From: Cladorrhinum sp. PSN259
Lineage: Eukaryota > Ascomycota > Sordariomycetes > Sordariales > Podosporaceae
Reading direction: 5' to 3'
DNA: 64,000 nucleotides
Assembly: GCA_033725935.1 (NCBI GenBank)
Contig: MU867105.1
Coordinates: 246,184-310,183, forward strand
In this document: one piece after another, positions 57,801 through 64,000 of the stretch
How positions within the stretch are numbered: position 1 is the stretch's first letter
Layout: every line of letters starts with the position of its first letter
Made by a program: the position numbers and the translations under genes
The notes under the pieces: generated by a model
Seen by the model: the letters and a program-made list of their open reading frames with translations, nothing else
What the model was told of the DNA's origin: nothing
Database searches by the model: none

Positions 57801-59036
57801 TGATGTTTTGTTTTAACCTAAAGACTGGTTTACCAGCGCCTAGAGCACACCTTACGGATTTAATTCTCCGAAGAACCGTCTGCTCGTTGCTCTTTTACAG
57901 TAATATTATTATACAACAATAAACTGACTTAGATCCGCGATTGTCCATTTTTAGTACGAGCTTGCTGATCCAAAGGATTAGTAGCAAGCTCTAATTTATC
58001 TCTATCGTTATTACCATACCTTAAGTGATTAGCTTAGCCAGAATTAAAATTTCCTTTAATTCCTTGGTAGATAGAGCTTTAGGATGTCCCCGGAGTTTGG
58101 TTCTTATACACGACAACCATGTAGTTCAACTAATCCTTCCATTTGCAATAAATAAATCAAATTTAACTTTCTATTAGTTAATAATATAAAACTTCACTAA
58201 TTCTCTAATATTATTCGTGTATTCATATTAGCTTTAGAGCCTCCGGCTACAGAGGCTCAGGAGGCTCAGCAAGCTCCCGGTAGTTTTTTTCATTTTTTCT
58301 GGTCCGGAGGACTGGGCAAAGCCAGTCCTTCGGACAAAATGAAAAAAACAAGAGCCCGGAGGGCTACAGCAAGCTCGTATTGTTTTCTCTTGTCGCCCTA
58401 TTTTTGGCATTTTGAGAGCTTACGCCAGCACTGGTTTTCTTAAAACCAGTAGCGCGCTAGTCCTTCGGACAACAAAATGCCAAAAAATTGGTTGCGAGCG
58501 AAGCAAGGAGGGCTAGCGCGGAGCCTTAGCCAAAGGCGCGCGGAGCCTTAGCAAGCGAGAGCTTGCGCCTTAATAGATGATGTAGAATAGTATTTTATAT
58601 TATTAACCAATAGAGTAGTAGGGATTTTGTTCCGATAACTTCTTTCGAAGCCCATTAGAGTATACCTTAACATTATATTACGAGATATAATGCAATTACC
58701 ATCTACTCTTTGCACTTTTACAAATATATTTTCACTTATATTTGATTTAGATCCGCGATTGTCCATTTTTCTTTCGACAGGCCCACGTAGTAGGCCAGCC
58801 CAGCTCACCACTTTAATGAGCGGTGAGCGAAGGGTCATCTCTTGGCTTGTTACTATACCTGAGTAATTACTTCAGCCACTCATATATTTTCATATACGGC
58901 TTAGTACCAAGAGCTTTAGGAGGTTCCCGGAGTTTGGCAATTTACTCCCCCTTAAGGATTTCCCAGATCCTTCAGGAAGAGGAGTAGCACTATCTTGAAA
59001 ATATATACCTCAAGGGCTAGGAGCATCAAAATTCAT
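51816..59036 (-). CDS. cox2: Cytochrome c oxidase subunit 2, five exons, four group I introns
   Basis: Exons (minus): 59036-58980 (MNFDAPSPWGIYFQDSATP), 58145-58119 (QMEGLVELH, 27 nt), 56147-56028 (DNIMYYLV ... SHKYLNHG), 54876-54505 (TLIELIWTITPA ... IKCDAYPG), 51965-51816 (RLNQVSVF ... FLTWLEEQ, stop TAG). The total is 726 nt, 241 residues, all joints in phase. Every upstream exon ends in T and every intron ends in G, as group I splicing requires. TGA encodes Trp (ELIW, HQWYW, LTW), that is code 4. Two N-terminal membrane spans and the CuA ligands in GQCSEICGILHSSM, plus HQWYWSYQYPDF, are intact, so the subunit looks functional. A longer N-terminus is possible: the frame is open upstream of 59036 (IFLVIFSYLINKLG) with ATA or another start, as fungal Cox2 usually has about 10 more residues. 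Confidence 0.93.
52186..53820 (-). CDS. GIY-YIG homing endonuclease in cox2 intron 4
   Basis: One frame in code 4 (two internal TGA read as Trp) from 53820 to a stop at 52186, about 544 codons. The GIY-YIG domain is at roughly residues 185-260: GKAGCYAFLCLKTNDYYVGSA, CLNTRYKAHK, then the helix with EARLYEQILLTHFRPKLN, whose Glu is a conserved metal ligand. The C-terminal half has NUMOD1-like helix-turn-helix pieces (AALSLGIPKTTLDRYVN; MSRYLGRNALTDTGYVKNYM). There is no ATG near the start: the frame opens right after a stop at a TTG and continues ILNKASSIYTKTEGGVFL, which resembles the last cox2 exon start RLNQVSVFINREGVF and follows a copy of the intron 3' end. It may thus be expressed by splicing to cox2 exon 4. 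Confidence 0.85.
53826..53930 (-). repeat. Upstream copy of duplicated intron 3' end
   Basis: About 105 nt that match 51972-52075 closely (shared CCTAACTCGTCCCTATA, CAGGGA, ATAATTTGTG/TAATGTAATATT-type flanks, CCATTTA). It borders the 5' side of the GIY-YIG ORF, as the partner borders the true last exon. Confidence 0.8.
54877..56027 (-). mobile_element. cox2 intron 3: group I intron with exon-fused GIY-YIG ORF
   Basis: 1,151-nt intron between KYLNHG and TLIELIW. The 3' part (about 54,890-55,100) is the ribozyme core, with CTCAGAGACCACACG and TAAGATATAGTCC as P7 strands near the end. The ORF occupies the 5' part. Confidence 0.85.
55149..56027 (-). CDS. GIY-YIG/NUMOD3 homing endonuclease fused in frame to cox2 exon 3
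   Basis: The frame continues without stop from cox2 exon 3 through the intron border (KYLNHG then KCVPFQKCFKFKN) to a stop at 55149, about 292 intronic codons. Translation starting in cox2 and proteolytic release is the usual mode for such ORFs. The catalytic domain is well preserved: SGIYKWTNKLTNDIYIGQS (GIY...YIG), LSKRF, INRALIKYGYSNFSLEILE, and NEREQYYFDTLNPKYN with the active-site Glu. NUMOD3 repeats follow (HKLSEETKAKIS, GKTHSEETKELM, GRKHSEETLLKM), then a NUMOD1-like HTH (SIRRAAKFLDISSNTIRLYI). Probably functional. Confidence 0.9.
56148..58118 (-). mobile_element. cox2 intron 2: group I intron with LAGLIDADG ORF
   Basis: 1,971 nt between the 27-nt exon and exon 3. Near its 5' end it has CCAAACTCCGGGGACATCC and CTAAAGCTC (P3-P4 region). 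The P7 strands GAGCAACGAGCAGACGG and AAGGTGTGCTCTAG (58,060-57,830 region) also read as KEQRADG and VRCAL, the usual overlap of ORF remnant and core in this intron class. Confidence 0.85.
56301..57278 (-). CDS. LAGLIDADG homing endonuclease in cox2 intron 2
   Basis: Code-4 ORF of 325 residues from ATG 57278 to TAA 56301, with one internal TGA read as Trp. Two LAGLIDADG-type motifs: FITGFIDGEGCFHITM and WVAGFTEAEGCFFVVI, each closing an active-site half with an acidic residue, so the protein is a single-chain double-motif enzyme. Each half ends in a helix plus LTDEGLINMASIKASMNKGL or LTPEGLNEIKKIKSRMN, as in fungal cob/cox intron enzymes. The frame is open upstream of the ATG to about 57,410 (LGCTYGAHLCGLQQSVN), so translation may start earlier at a non-ATG codon. 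Confidence 0.88.
58284..58348 (+). repeat. Variant hairpin element
   Basis: Outer arms TTTTTTTCATTTT and AAAATGAAAAAAA enclose GGTCCGGAGGACTGGGC...GCCAGTCCTTCGGAC. A shorter relative of the 87-nt elements (same outer stem and TCCTTCGGAC 3' hairpin). Confidence 0.75.
58401..58487 (+). repeat. Multi-hairpin element copy 1 (plus)
   Basis: Outer stem TTTTTGGCATTTTG / CAAAATGCCAAAAA; internal hairpins ACTGGTTTTCTTAAAACCAGT and GTCCTTCGGAC. Sits in cox2 intron 1. Confidence 0.85.
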
Positions 59037-59517
59037 ACCCAATTTATTAATTAAATAAGAAAATATCACTAAAAATATATGATTTTCTATATTGAATATA
59101 ATAATATATATATACCCCCCTTTTTTCATGTCATATAGATTATAAAAAAATAACAAAATAATCCTAATATACCCACCCTTCCTCTTCCGCATAGCGTTAT
59201 GTTAAGCCACCCTCCCCCTCCCCCCCCCCCCCCCTCTACATTCATAATAGCGTTATGTTATATTATAATCCTAACCGGGCTTCTCGCTTGCGCGAGTCCT
59301 AACCCATTATCCCTCACCCAGAATCCCCCATTATCCCCAGTAATTTATACTAAAACTAATACTCTTCTATTTAGCTTTACTGAGCGAGGCAAAAATAGTC
59401 TTACTAAAAGCTTCGTTAATTATGCAAAAGTAAAAAAAAAGAGGTATACTCACTAAAGTATAGTGAATATATTTTATTATATATTAGATTCTCTAGATAT
59501 AATAAAATATAAAAATG

Positions 59518-59562
59518 GGCGAGCCTCCGGCTACTATTTTATTAGTAGCCGGAGGCTCGCCC
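59518..59562. repeat. Palindrome of GGAGGCTCGCCC arms
   Basis: GGGCGAGCCTCCGGCTACT and its inverse AGTAGCCGGAGGCTCGCCC flank ATTTTATT: a near-perfect 19-bp stem. It contains the TAGCCGGAGGCT motif that recurs throughout the mitochondrial part (about 59,770; 60,919; 61,050; 61,663; 62,609; 63,295). Confidence 0.85.
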
Positions 59563-59607
59563 CTAACGAATACTTATAAATAATTAATCTTTTTCTAGCC
59601 TCCGTAG

Positions 59608-59694
59608 TTTTTTTCATTTTGTTGTCCGAAGGACTAGCGCGCTACTGGTTTTAAGAAAACCAGTGCTGGCGTAAGCTCTCAAAATGAAAAAAAA
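59608..59694 (-). repeat. Multi-hairpin element copy 2 (minus)
   Basis: Inverted copy with outer arms TTTTTTTCATTTTG / CAAAATGAAAAAAA-type and the same two inner hairpins. Confidence 0.85.
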
Positions 59695-60000
59695 CAACAG
59701 CGAAGCGGGAAAAGATTAATTCTATTAGCGTCCTAACCTAGGGTCCTAACCCTAGGGTCCTAACCCTTGTTAGTAGCCGGAGGCTGAGCCTCTGGCTAGC
59801 GCAAGCTCGGCCTTCCGTACTCAACACCATTGCAGGGTCCTACCATTAGTAGAGCTATTAGAAACTGTCGGTAGTAGTAGTGTCTGCTCTGCCCTCTAGT
59901 CGATCCCTTCAACTCAAGATCGTAAGGGCACAGAGATAGCGGGGAATACAACAGATACCACAGTCCCCGAAGGACACAGACTCCAAATTCTACTAAACAT

Positions 60001-60095
60001 ATGGAATTCAGATACTCCATGAGTTATCATGAGAGAAGAATCGGAGATATGGAACTCAGATACTCCATGAGTTATCGTGAGAGAAGAATCGGACT
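60001..60095 (+). repeat. Tandem duplication, ~51-nt unit
   Basis: Two units starting ATGGAATTCAGATACTCCAT and ATGGAACTCAGATACTCCAT, each continuing GAGTTATC-TGAGAGAAGAAT. No coding meaning apparent. Confidence 0.85.
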
Positions 60096-60396
60096 TATGG
60101 TTTTAAATTTCCATGATGAAATGAAATCCAAGTTCGTTCTCTTGAGTGATTCACTAAGGCCGAATGGCCTTAGTTCACACAGATTACCGGTACAAATAAG
60201 TAAGTCGGGATGCTTTTGGCAGTAGAGAAATGAGTAGCATGAGCTTCGGTTCATAGCGCCCAAATGAACGCTAAAAGTATCTAGACAAGGTGGCTGAAGG
60301 CAGACTGCAGGCAGTCGCCGCTACCACGGTCGTAGAGACCGGTCTTGTGAAGGGGGTACCCCCTAGGTTGGGGGGAGGGTTGTTTCTGTCGTCCTA

Positions 60397-60486
60397 TTTT
60401 TTTTGCATTTTGAGAGCTTACGCCAGCACTGGTTTTCTTAAAACCAGTAGCGCGCTAGTCCTTCGGACAACAAAATGCCAAAAAAT
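60397..60486 (+). repeat. Multi-hairpin element copy 3 (plus)
   Basis: Same core as copy 1, with GCATTTTG / CAAAATGCC outer arms followed by AAAAAATTGG. Confidence 0.85.
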
Positions 60487-60729
60487 TGGGCGCGGGCCGA
60501 GATGCGATCCCTATGGCTTCGCGCTTCGCGCAGAAATGAGGGTTCCCTCCGTCGCCGATACCCCCGAAGGGATTATGGGGAGCCTGAATGAGTGGGCGAG
60601 CGAATGCCACATAAGATACTAAACCCTTGAAAATAGAACCACCTGAATCCCTACCGAAAGGTAGGGGGGGGGGGTACTGGGTAGCGTAGCTGATAAGGGT
60701 CGGGTCTTATTTATAAAAATAGTTAAAAT

Positions 60730-60826
60730 AGAGGCAGCAGGAGTCGAACCTACCAAATACCCGACTGCCCAGCCGCAGTTAGTTATTTGCTTACCAAATG
60801 TGTCTCTTTTTCCTAAGAGATGCCTC
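60730..60826 (-). other. tRNA-like segment (unresolved)
   Basis: Minus strand has a good T arm (GTAGG-TTCGACT-CCTGC) followed by TGCCTCT and A, as at a tRNA 3' end. AGAGACA or GAGGCA upstream could pair with it, and ACTGC-GGCTGG-GCAGT forms a stem, but a normal 7-nt anticodon loop is not found. Possibly a decayed or atypical tRNA. Confidence 0.3.
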
Positions 60827-60870
60827 GCTACGTGTATCTCTTAGGTAGGCGCAAGCTCGTACTCAAACAA

Positions 60871-60929
60871 TCCTTCCTTCGACCCAGGTCCAAGACCATG
60901 GGTCTGGACCGAAGGGGAGCCGGAGGCTA
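60871..60929 (+). repeat. 59-nt direct repeat, copy 1
   Basis: Identical in sequence to 62562-62620. Contains a hairpin CCAGGTCCAAGACCATGGGT-CTGG and ends in GAGCCGGAGGCTA. Confidence 0.85.
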
Positions 60930-61889
60930 GACCTTTCAGTAATGGGTCTAGATGTACGGGAAACATTTATCGGTGAGGATGGCAGCTAAATAGTGAGTAT
61001 TCTATACTATTAACCCTCCTCCAGTCAAATTGTTATCTTCACTAAGTAGTAGCCGGAGGCTCCTAAAGTAGAGAAAATTTAGTCAGACAACCAGGGGGAG
61101 GTAAATCCCCGTTCCCTAGTCATTTGTCTACGCCACCGTGATTTACGTCGGTAACTCCTCCGTAAATTCTTTCTTACGCGTAGATATATATTTCTTGTCT
61201 TCTCCATAAAGCTCTAAGCTCGTTCTGTCTTCGAGTATTACATATTAAAAGGTAAGGTAAAGACCCAGCCATCTTTACCATCGAGTTGACCCGAGAAGTT
61301 TCTTGGTTATATATCTATAAATACGATACACGCTTCATATACTGTCCTTTTCCGTATAGAGATTTTCTAGCCCGAAGGGCTGGGCAAAGCCCCAAAATAC
61401 TTCCACGGGCGCCCCCCTTCCCCTCCGGTATAGCCCAAACCTATTGTTATTCTCCTGCTCTAACCCCCCCCCCTACTAATAAATTAAAATAAATAAAAAT
61501 TTAATTGATTCTATTATTGCTATGGGGGGATTTGTAAGAGTGAAAGATAAATAAAGGATTAATCGACTTCCTGATAGATTACGTACACACCCGGGCTAAA
61601 GCACCCCCGGTAGAGATTTTGAGGGTTAGAAATGTGTGTGTGAATCTACCTTTCTTACATCAGTAGTAGCCGGAGGCTCTAACTTAATCGATTAAGTTAT
61701 TTACCTCACGACCCGGGACCTCGAACGTTTTGTAAGAACGTTTTGTAAAAACGTAAACGTATAATTATCGGTCCTTACCTTAACCAAATCCCGGTGATTC
61801 TACTTAATTCTCGTGAACTTATTTGTCCCTTTTAAATGCTTAGAACTTATTACATCTAGATCCTTTTAGTACGGCGCAAGCTCTCCCTG

Positions 61890-61975
61890 TTTTTTTCATT
61901 TTGAGAGCTTACGCCAGCACTGGTTTTCTTAAAACCAGTAGCGCGCTAGTCCTTCGGACAACAAAATGAAAAAAA
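61890..61975 (+). repeat. Multi-hairpin element copy 4 (plus)
   Basis: Outer arms TTTTTTTCATTTTG / CAAAATGAAAAAA; same inner hairpins. Confidence 0.85.
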
Positions 61976-62561
61976 TTGGGCGAAATAGTATCTAAAGAGA
62001 GGGGCGCAAGCTCCCAGTGCCTTGATTCTTCTACTCTCGCCGTCATATTTTAATCGCCCAGAAACTCTCTTTACTCTTAGGTAGACCTAAAATAGGTGAC
62101 CTCCTACTCCCCTCCCCGCAAGCTTGCGGGAAGGGAGACAAGAAATAGACCTTTCAACTAAAGGTCCACAAAGAAATTAATAATCTAGTTAGTGTGGCTG
62201 GCCACGTAACTAAATTCTTAACAACTCGCTTTAATAGGTTCTATCTATTTGTGTAAACCAATACTAGCTAGCTACTTATAAGTAGTTAGTATCCTTCACG
62301 TCAACCCCTGCTAGGGGGGGTTGAAGGAAATCCGAAATAAAGAGAAGAATGCTAGGCGACTAAGGATAATCGAGCCACTTTTCAAGGCGCAAGCTCGTCA
62401 AGACCTTGATTGCCTTGTCTCTCTCGACAACTTATCTCTCACACCTGGTTAAGTGGGTTTCTGTTTTGAGACCTGGAATGTTAAGGTTCCCTCGGTCTTA
62501 ACGTATGACCTGACTGACAGATAGGCTTTACCTTACGAGAACAACTTCATAGGGTAAAAAC

Positions 62562-62620
62562 TCCTTCCTTCGACCCAGGTCCAAGACCATGGGTCTGGAC
62601 CGAAGGGGAGCCGGAGGCTA
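62562..62620 (+). repeat. 59-nt direct repeat, copy 2
   Basis: Second copy of 60871-60929. A multi-hairpin element follows 10 bases later. Confidence 0.85.
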
Positions 62621-62630
62621 CAGCCGGTAG

Positions 62631-62716
62631 TTTTTTTCATTTTGTTGTCCGAAGGACTAGCGCGCTACTGGTTTTAAGAAAACCAGTGCTGGCGTAAGCT
62701 CTCAAAATGAAAAAAA
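62631..62716 (-). repeat. Multi-hairpin element copy 5 (minus)
   Basis: Inverted copy, same inner hairpins; outer arms TTTTTTTCATTTTG / CAAAATGAAAAAA. Confidence 0.85.
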
Positions 62717-63155
62717 CAGGGACGAAGGCGAATTGAGGACTTACCAAGTTCACAAATTAACACTGTTATTTACATCTTTAGGAAGTACGCTTTACACCGG
62801 ACTCTGATCCTATTTATCTGCCAGCATAAGAAACAGATACCTTTAGTCATAATATTAAATATCACCAACGTTACTTAATATTCACCTTTTACGATGCCTC
62901 AATGCGTATTCACTTTCGTTCTCTGAGTCCCTCCTGCGGGCAAGCTTGCGGGGGGGGGGACTAGGACGTAATTACCCTAACACACCGACCATATTCTCAT
63001 ATGATGGGCTTAATTGTTACATTGTCCTTGTAGCTTCACACTAACAAATTACTTCGTAAGCATGTACAAGTAGGGTCAAACCATAGGATAGGTTAGTGGG
63101 AATCTCACCCAATTGTTAATTTGTGCTTATTGTCGCACGTATACTAAAGCCATAA

Positions 63156-63399
63156 CCATAATCCCCACCTTGCGGTAGGGATACAGGTTTATAAGGCTAG
63201 GGGGACTCAGGATAATGGTTTATAAGGTTATGGGATAGAAGCCAGCTTAAATTCATATACATAATACTATTAAACATAAATTCCTTATTTTCAGTAGCCG
63301 GAGGCTCATGGGTTGCTAGCGAAGCCATAACCATAATCCCCACCTTGCGGTAGGGATACAGGTTACCATAATCCCCACCTTGCGGTAGGGATATAGGTT
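63156..63399 (+). repeat. Three direct repeats of a CCATAATCCCCACC unit
   Basis: Units begin near 63156, 63331 and 63365. Each reads CCATAATCCCCACCTTGCGG, then TAGGGATA and AGGTT. CCCACCTTGCGGTAGGG can form a short hairpin. Confidence 0.8.
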
Positions 63400-63480
63400 A
63401 CCTAAGGTTTCCGACAATCAATAAGAAATGTTATATAATAAGGATAGGCTATTGTGATATCTTTAATCTTTAATTACTTA

Positions 63481-63848
63481 GTTTCGTCCAAGAACCGGTT
63501 TCCCGTCGACTAGAGTACACCTTACCATTAGTGAAGTCGTAATAGAAGAACCGTCTACTCGTTGCTCTTTTACAGTAATTGTTTAGTTATGTAGCTTACG
63601 CGCCTTTGGCGACTAAGCTTACTCTAATGTTACTGATTTAGATACGCAATCACCCGAGCTTGCGCCTCGCTTAAAAAAAAAAAAAACAAAAAAAAAAAAG
63701 GCGAATCTCTAATGATATTACTATACCCTCAGACATTAATGAGGCCGGATAAGAAGTTTCCGTCTTATCTTTAGTTATTAGAGCTTTAGGTCTTCCCCGG
63801 AATTTGGCTCTTGAACACAAAAGGATGAGCACCTAACCTCACCTTGCT
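63481..63848 (-). mobile_element. Group I intron core (atp6 intron, 5' part)
   Basis: Directly follows the atp6 exon. It has CCAAATTCCGGGGAAGACC with CTAAAGCTC, and the P7 strands GAGCAACGAGTAGACGG and AAGGTGTACTCTAGTCG. These also read VKEQRVDGS and VRCTLVDGKPV, an ORF remnant that stops soon after. The 3' splice site could not be placed. Confidence 0.7.
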
Positions 63849-64000
63849 ATGTTAGCGGCTAATCTTAAACCTAATGATATATTTCTTGCTAAATAGCTTA
63901 TAAATTCTATAAGAACTAATAGGGGTAATAAGGCTAAAGGACAACCAGCTGGAACAAGTAAAGAAAAGAATTCTAATCCATGTTTCTGGAAACCTAATAT
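63849..64000 (-). CDS. atp6: ATP synthase F0 subunit 6, internal exon (partial)
   Basis: Open from the window edge: ILGFQKHGLEFFSLLVPAGC then PLALLPLLVLIEFISYLARN, ISLGLRLAAN, followed by the intron. This is the Atp6 region with the essential helix arginine (LGLRLAAN) that faces the c-ring. The exon ends in T at 63849 as expected for a group I intron. The upstream part lies beyond the window; the expected downstream part (ILSGHMLL...) is not present in it. Confidence 0.9.

Larger units (their letters stand above)
58146..58979 (-). mobile_element. cox2 intron 1: group I intron with degenerate LAGLIDADG ORF
   Basis: 834 nt between SATP and QMEGLVELH. The 5' part has GCCAAACTCCGGGAACCTCC and CTAAAGCTC. 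A frame at 58,548-58,770 reads MDNRGSKSNISEN, VKVQRVDGN and MLRYTLMGFERSYRNKIP, the N-terminal part of a LAGLIDADG intron ORF that also carries the P7 strands. No LAGLIDADG motif remains; the rest is replaced by hairpin elements (58,284-58,487). Confidence 0.8.
59037..63480. other. Mitochondrial spacer rich in repeats, no gene recognised
   Basis: No mitochondrial protein, LSU rRNA signature or clean tRNA was found in these 4.4 kb. Content: a poly-C tract (59,215-59,235), four multi-hairpin elements, a 51-nt tandem duplication (60,001-60,095), many TAGCCGGAGGCT and GGCGCAAGCTC motifs, and longer direct repeats listed separately. It should hold the 3' part of atp6 if the gene were continuous, but none is seen. 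Confidence 0.5.

Noticed and set aside
58548..58838. Independent 96-codon mitochondrial gene
   Set aside because: It is the remnant of a LAGLIDADG intron ORF inside cox2 intron 1, overlapping the ribozyme core.
59010..59192. 60-codon ORF ending in FDAPSP
   Set aside because: It is the cox2 N-terminus and leader cut at a TGA that encodes Trp in this genetic code.
60290..60622. 110-codon mitochondrial ORF
   Set aside because: It runs through a multi-hairpin element and has no recognisable protein features.
62440..62475. RNase P RNA 3' conserved region (minus-strand ACAGAAACCCACTTA)
   Set aside because: The matching 5' conserved region able to form helix P4 (AAGT-GGG type) was not found upstream on that strand.
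59200..63480. Mitochondrial LSU rRNA (rnl)
   Set aside because: Some stretches look like rRNA, but I could not find the conserved LSU segments (for example GTACCGTGAGGGAAAG-like or the sarcin-ricin loop) on either strand.

Overview
The window has two unrelated parts. Positions 1 to about 49,765 are nuclear DNA of a filamentous ascomycete (Pezizomycotina). Positions about 49,796 to 64,000 are fungal mitochondrial DNA. The two meet in a 31-base G run next to a GC-rich hairpin, so the join is most simply an assembly artefact, although a nuclear insertion of mtDNA cannot be excluded from sequence alone. The nuclear call rests on short (55-67 nt) GT-AG introns with CTAAC-like branch sites, long pyrimidine-rich leaders, and clear orthologues of fungal housekeeping genes. 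The mitochondrial call rests on A+T-rich sequence, SSU rRNA motifs, cox2 and atp6, TGA read as tryptophan, group I introns and homing endonuclease ORFs.

Nuclear layout: secreted alpha/beta-hydrolase (-), a broken Cys-rich ORF (-), glutamate decarboxylase (-), peroxisomal 4-coumarate-CoA-ligase-like enzyme (-), AlkB-like 2OG-Fe(II) oxygenase with zinc modules (+), a 1,074-residue disordered protein (+), EFR3 (+), ATP12 (+), a DUF4336 protein (-), mitochondrial GatA/HER2 (+), a stretch with three tRNA-like T-arm modules, splicing factor ISY1 (+), a secreted metallophosphoesterase (-), a small disordered protein (+), V-ATPase proteolipid c' (-), a ROM2-type Rho1 GEF (+) and a small Cys-rich protein (+). 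No biosynthetic cluster is visible. ATP12 and HER2 both serve mitochondrial biogenesis. EFR3 and the Rho GEF both act at the plasma membrane in phosphoinositide/Rho1 signalling.

Mitochondrial layout, all on the minus strand: part of atp6 at the right edge, ending in a group I intron; about 4 kb without a recognisable gene but rich in repeated hairpins; cox2 in five exons (one of 27 nt) separated by four group I introns; then the 5' two thirds of the SSU rRNA gene, cut at the junction. Three introns share a signature in which the P7 strands of the ribozyme also read as VKEQR-DG / LRCTL-type peptide. cox2 introns carry a LAGLIDADG ORF, a GIY-YIG ORF fused in frame to the preceding exon, and a second GIY-YIG ORF flanked by a duplicated intron 3' end. 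At the upstream copy of that end the endonuclease starts with a decayed copy of the cox2 last-exon start, in the same phase, so alternative splicing could yield either normal Cox2 or a Cox2-endonuclease fusion.

The mitochondrial part also holds at least six copies of an ~87-nt multi-hairpin element in both orientations, with outer stems that differ by paired changes. These look like mobile double-hairpin elements.
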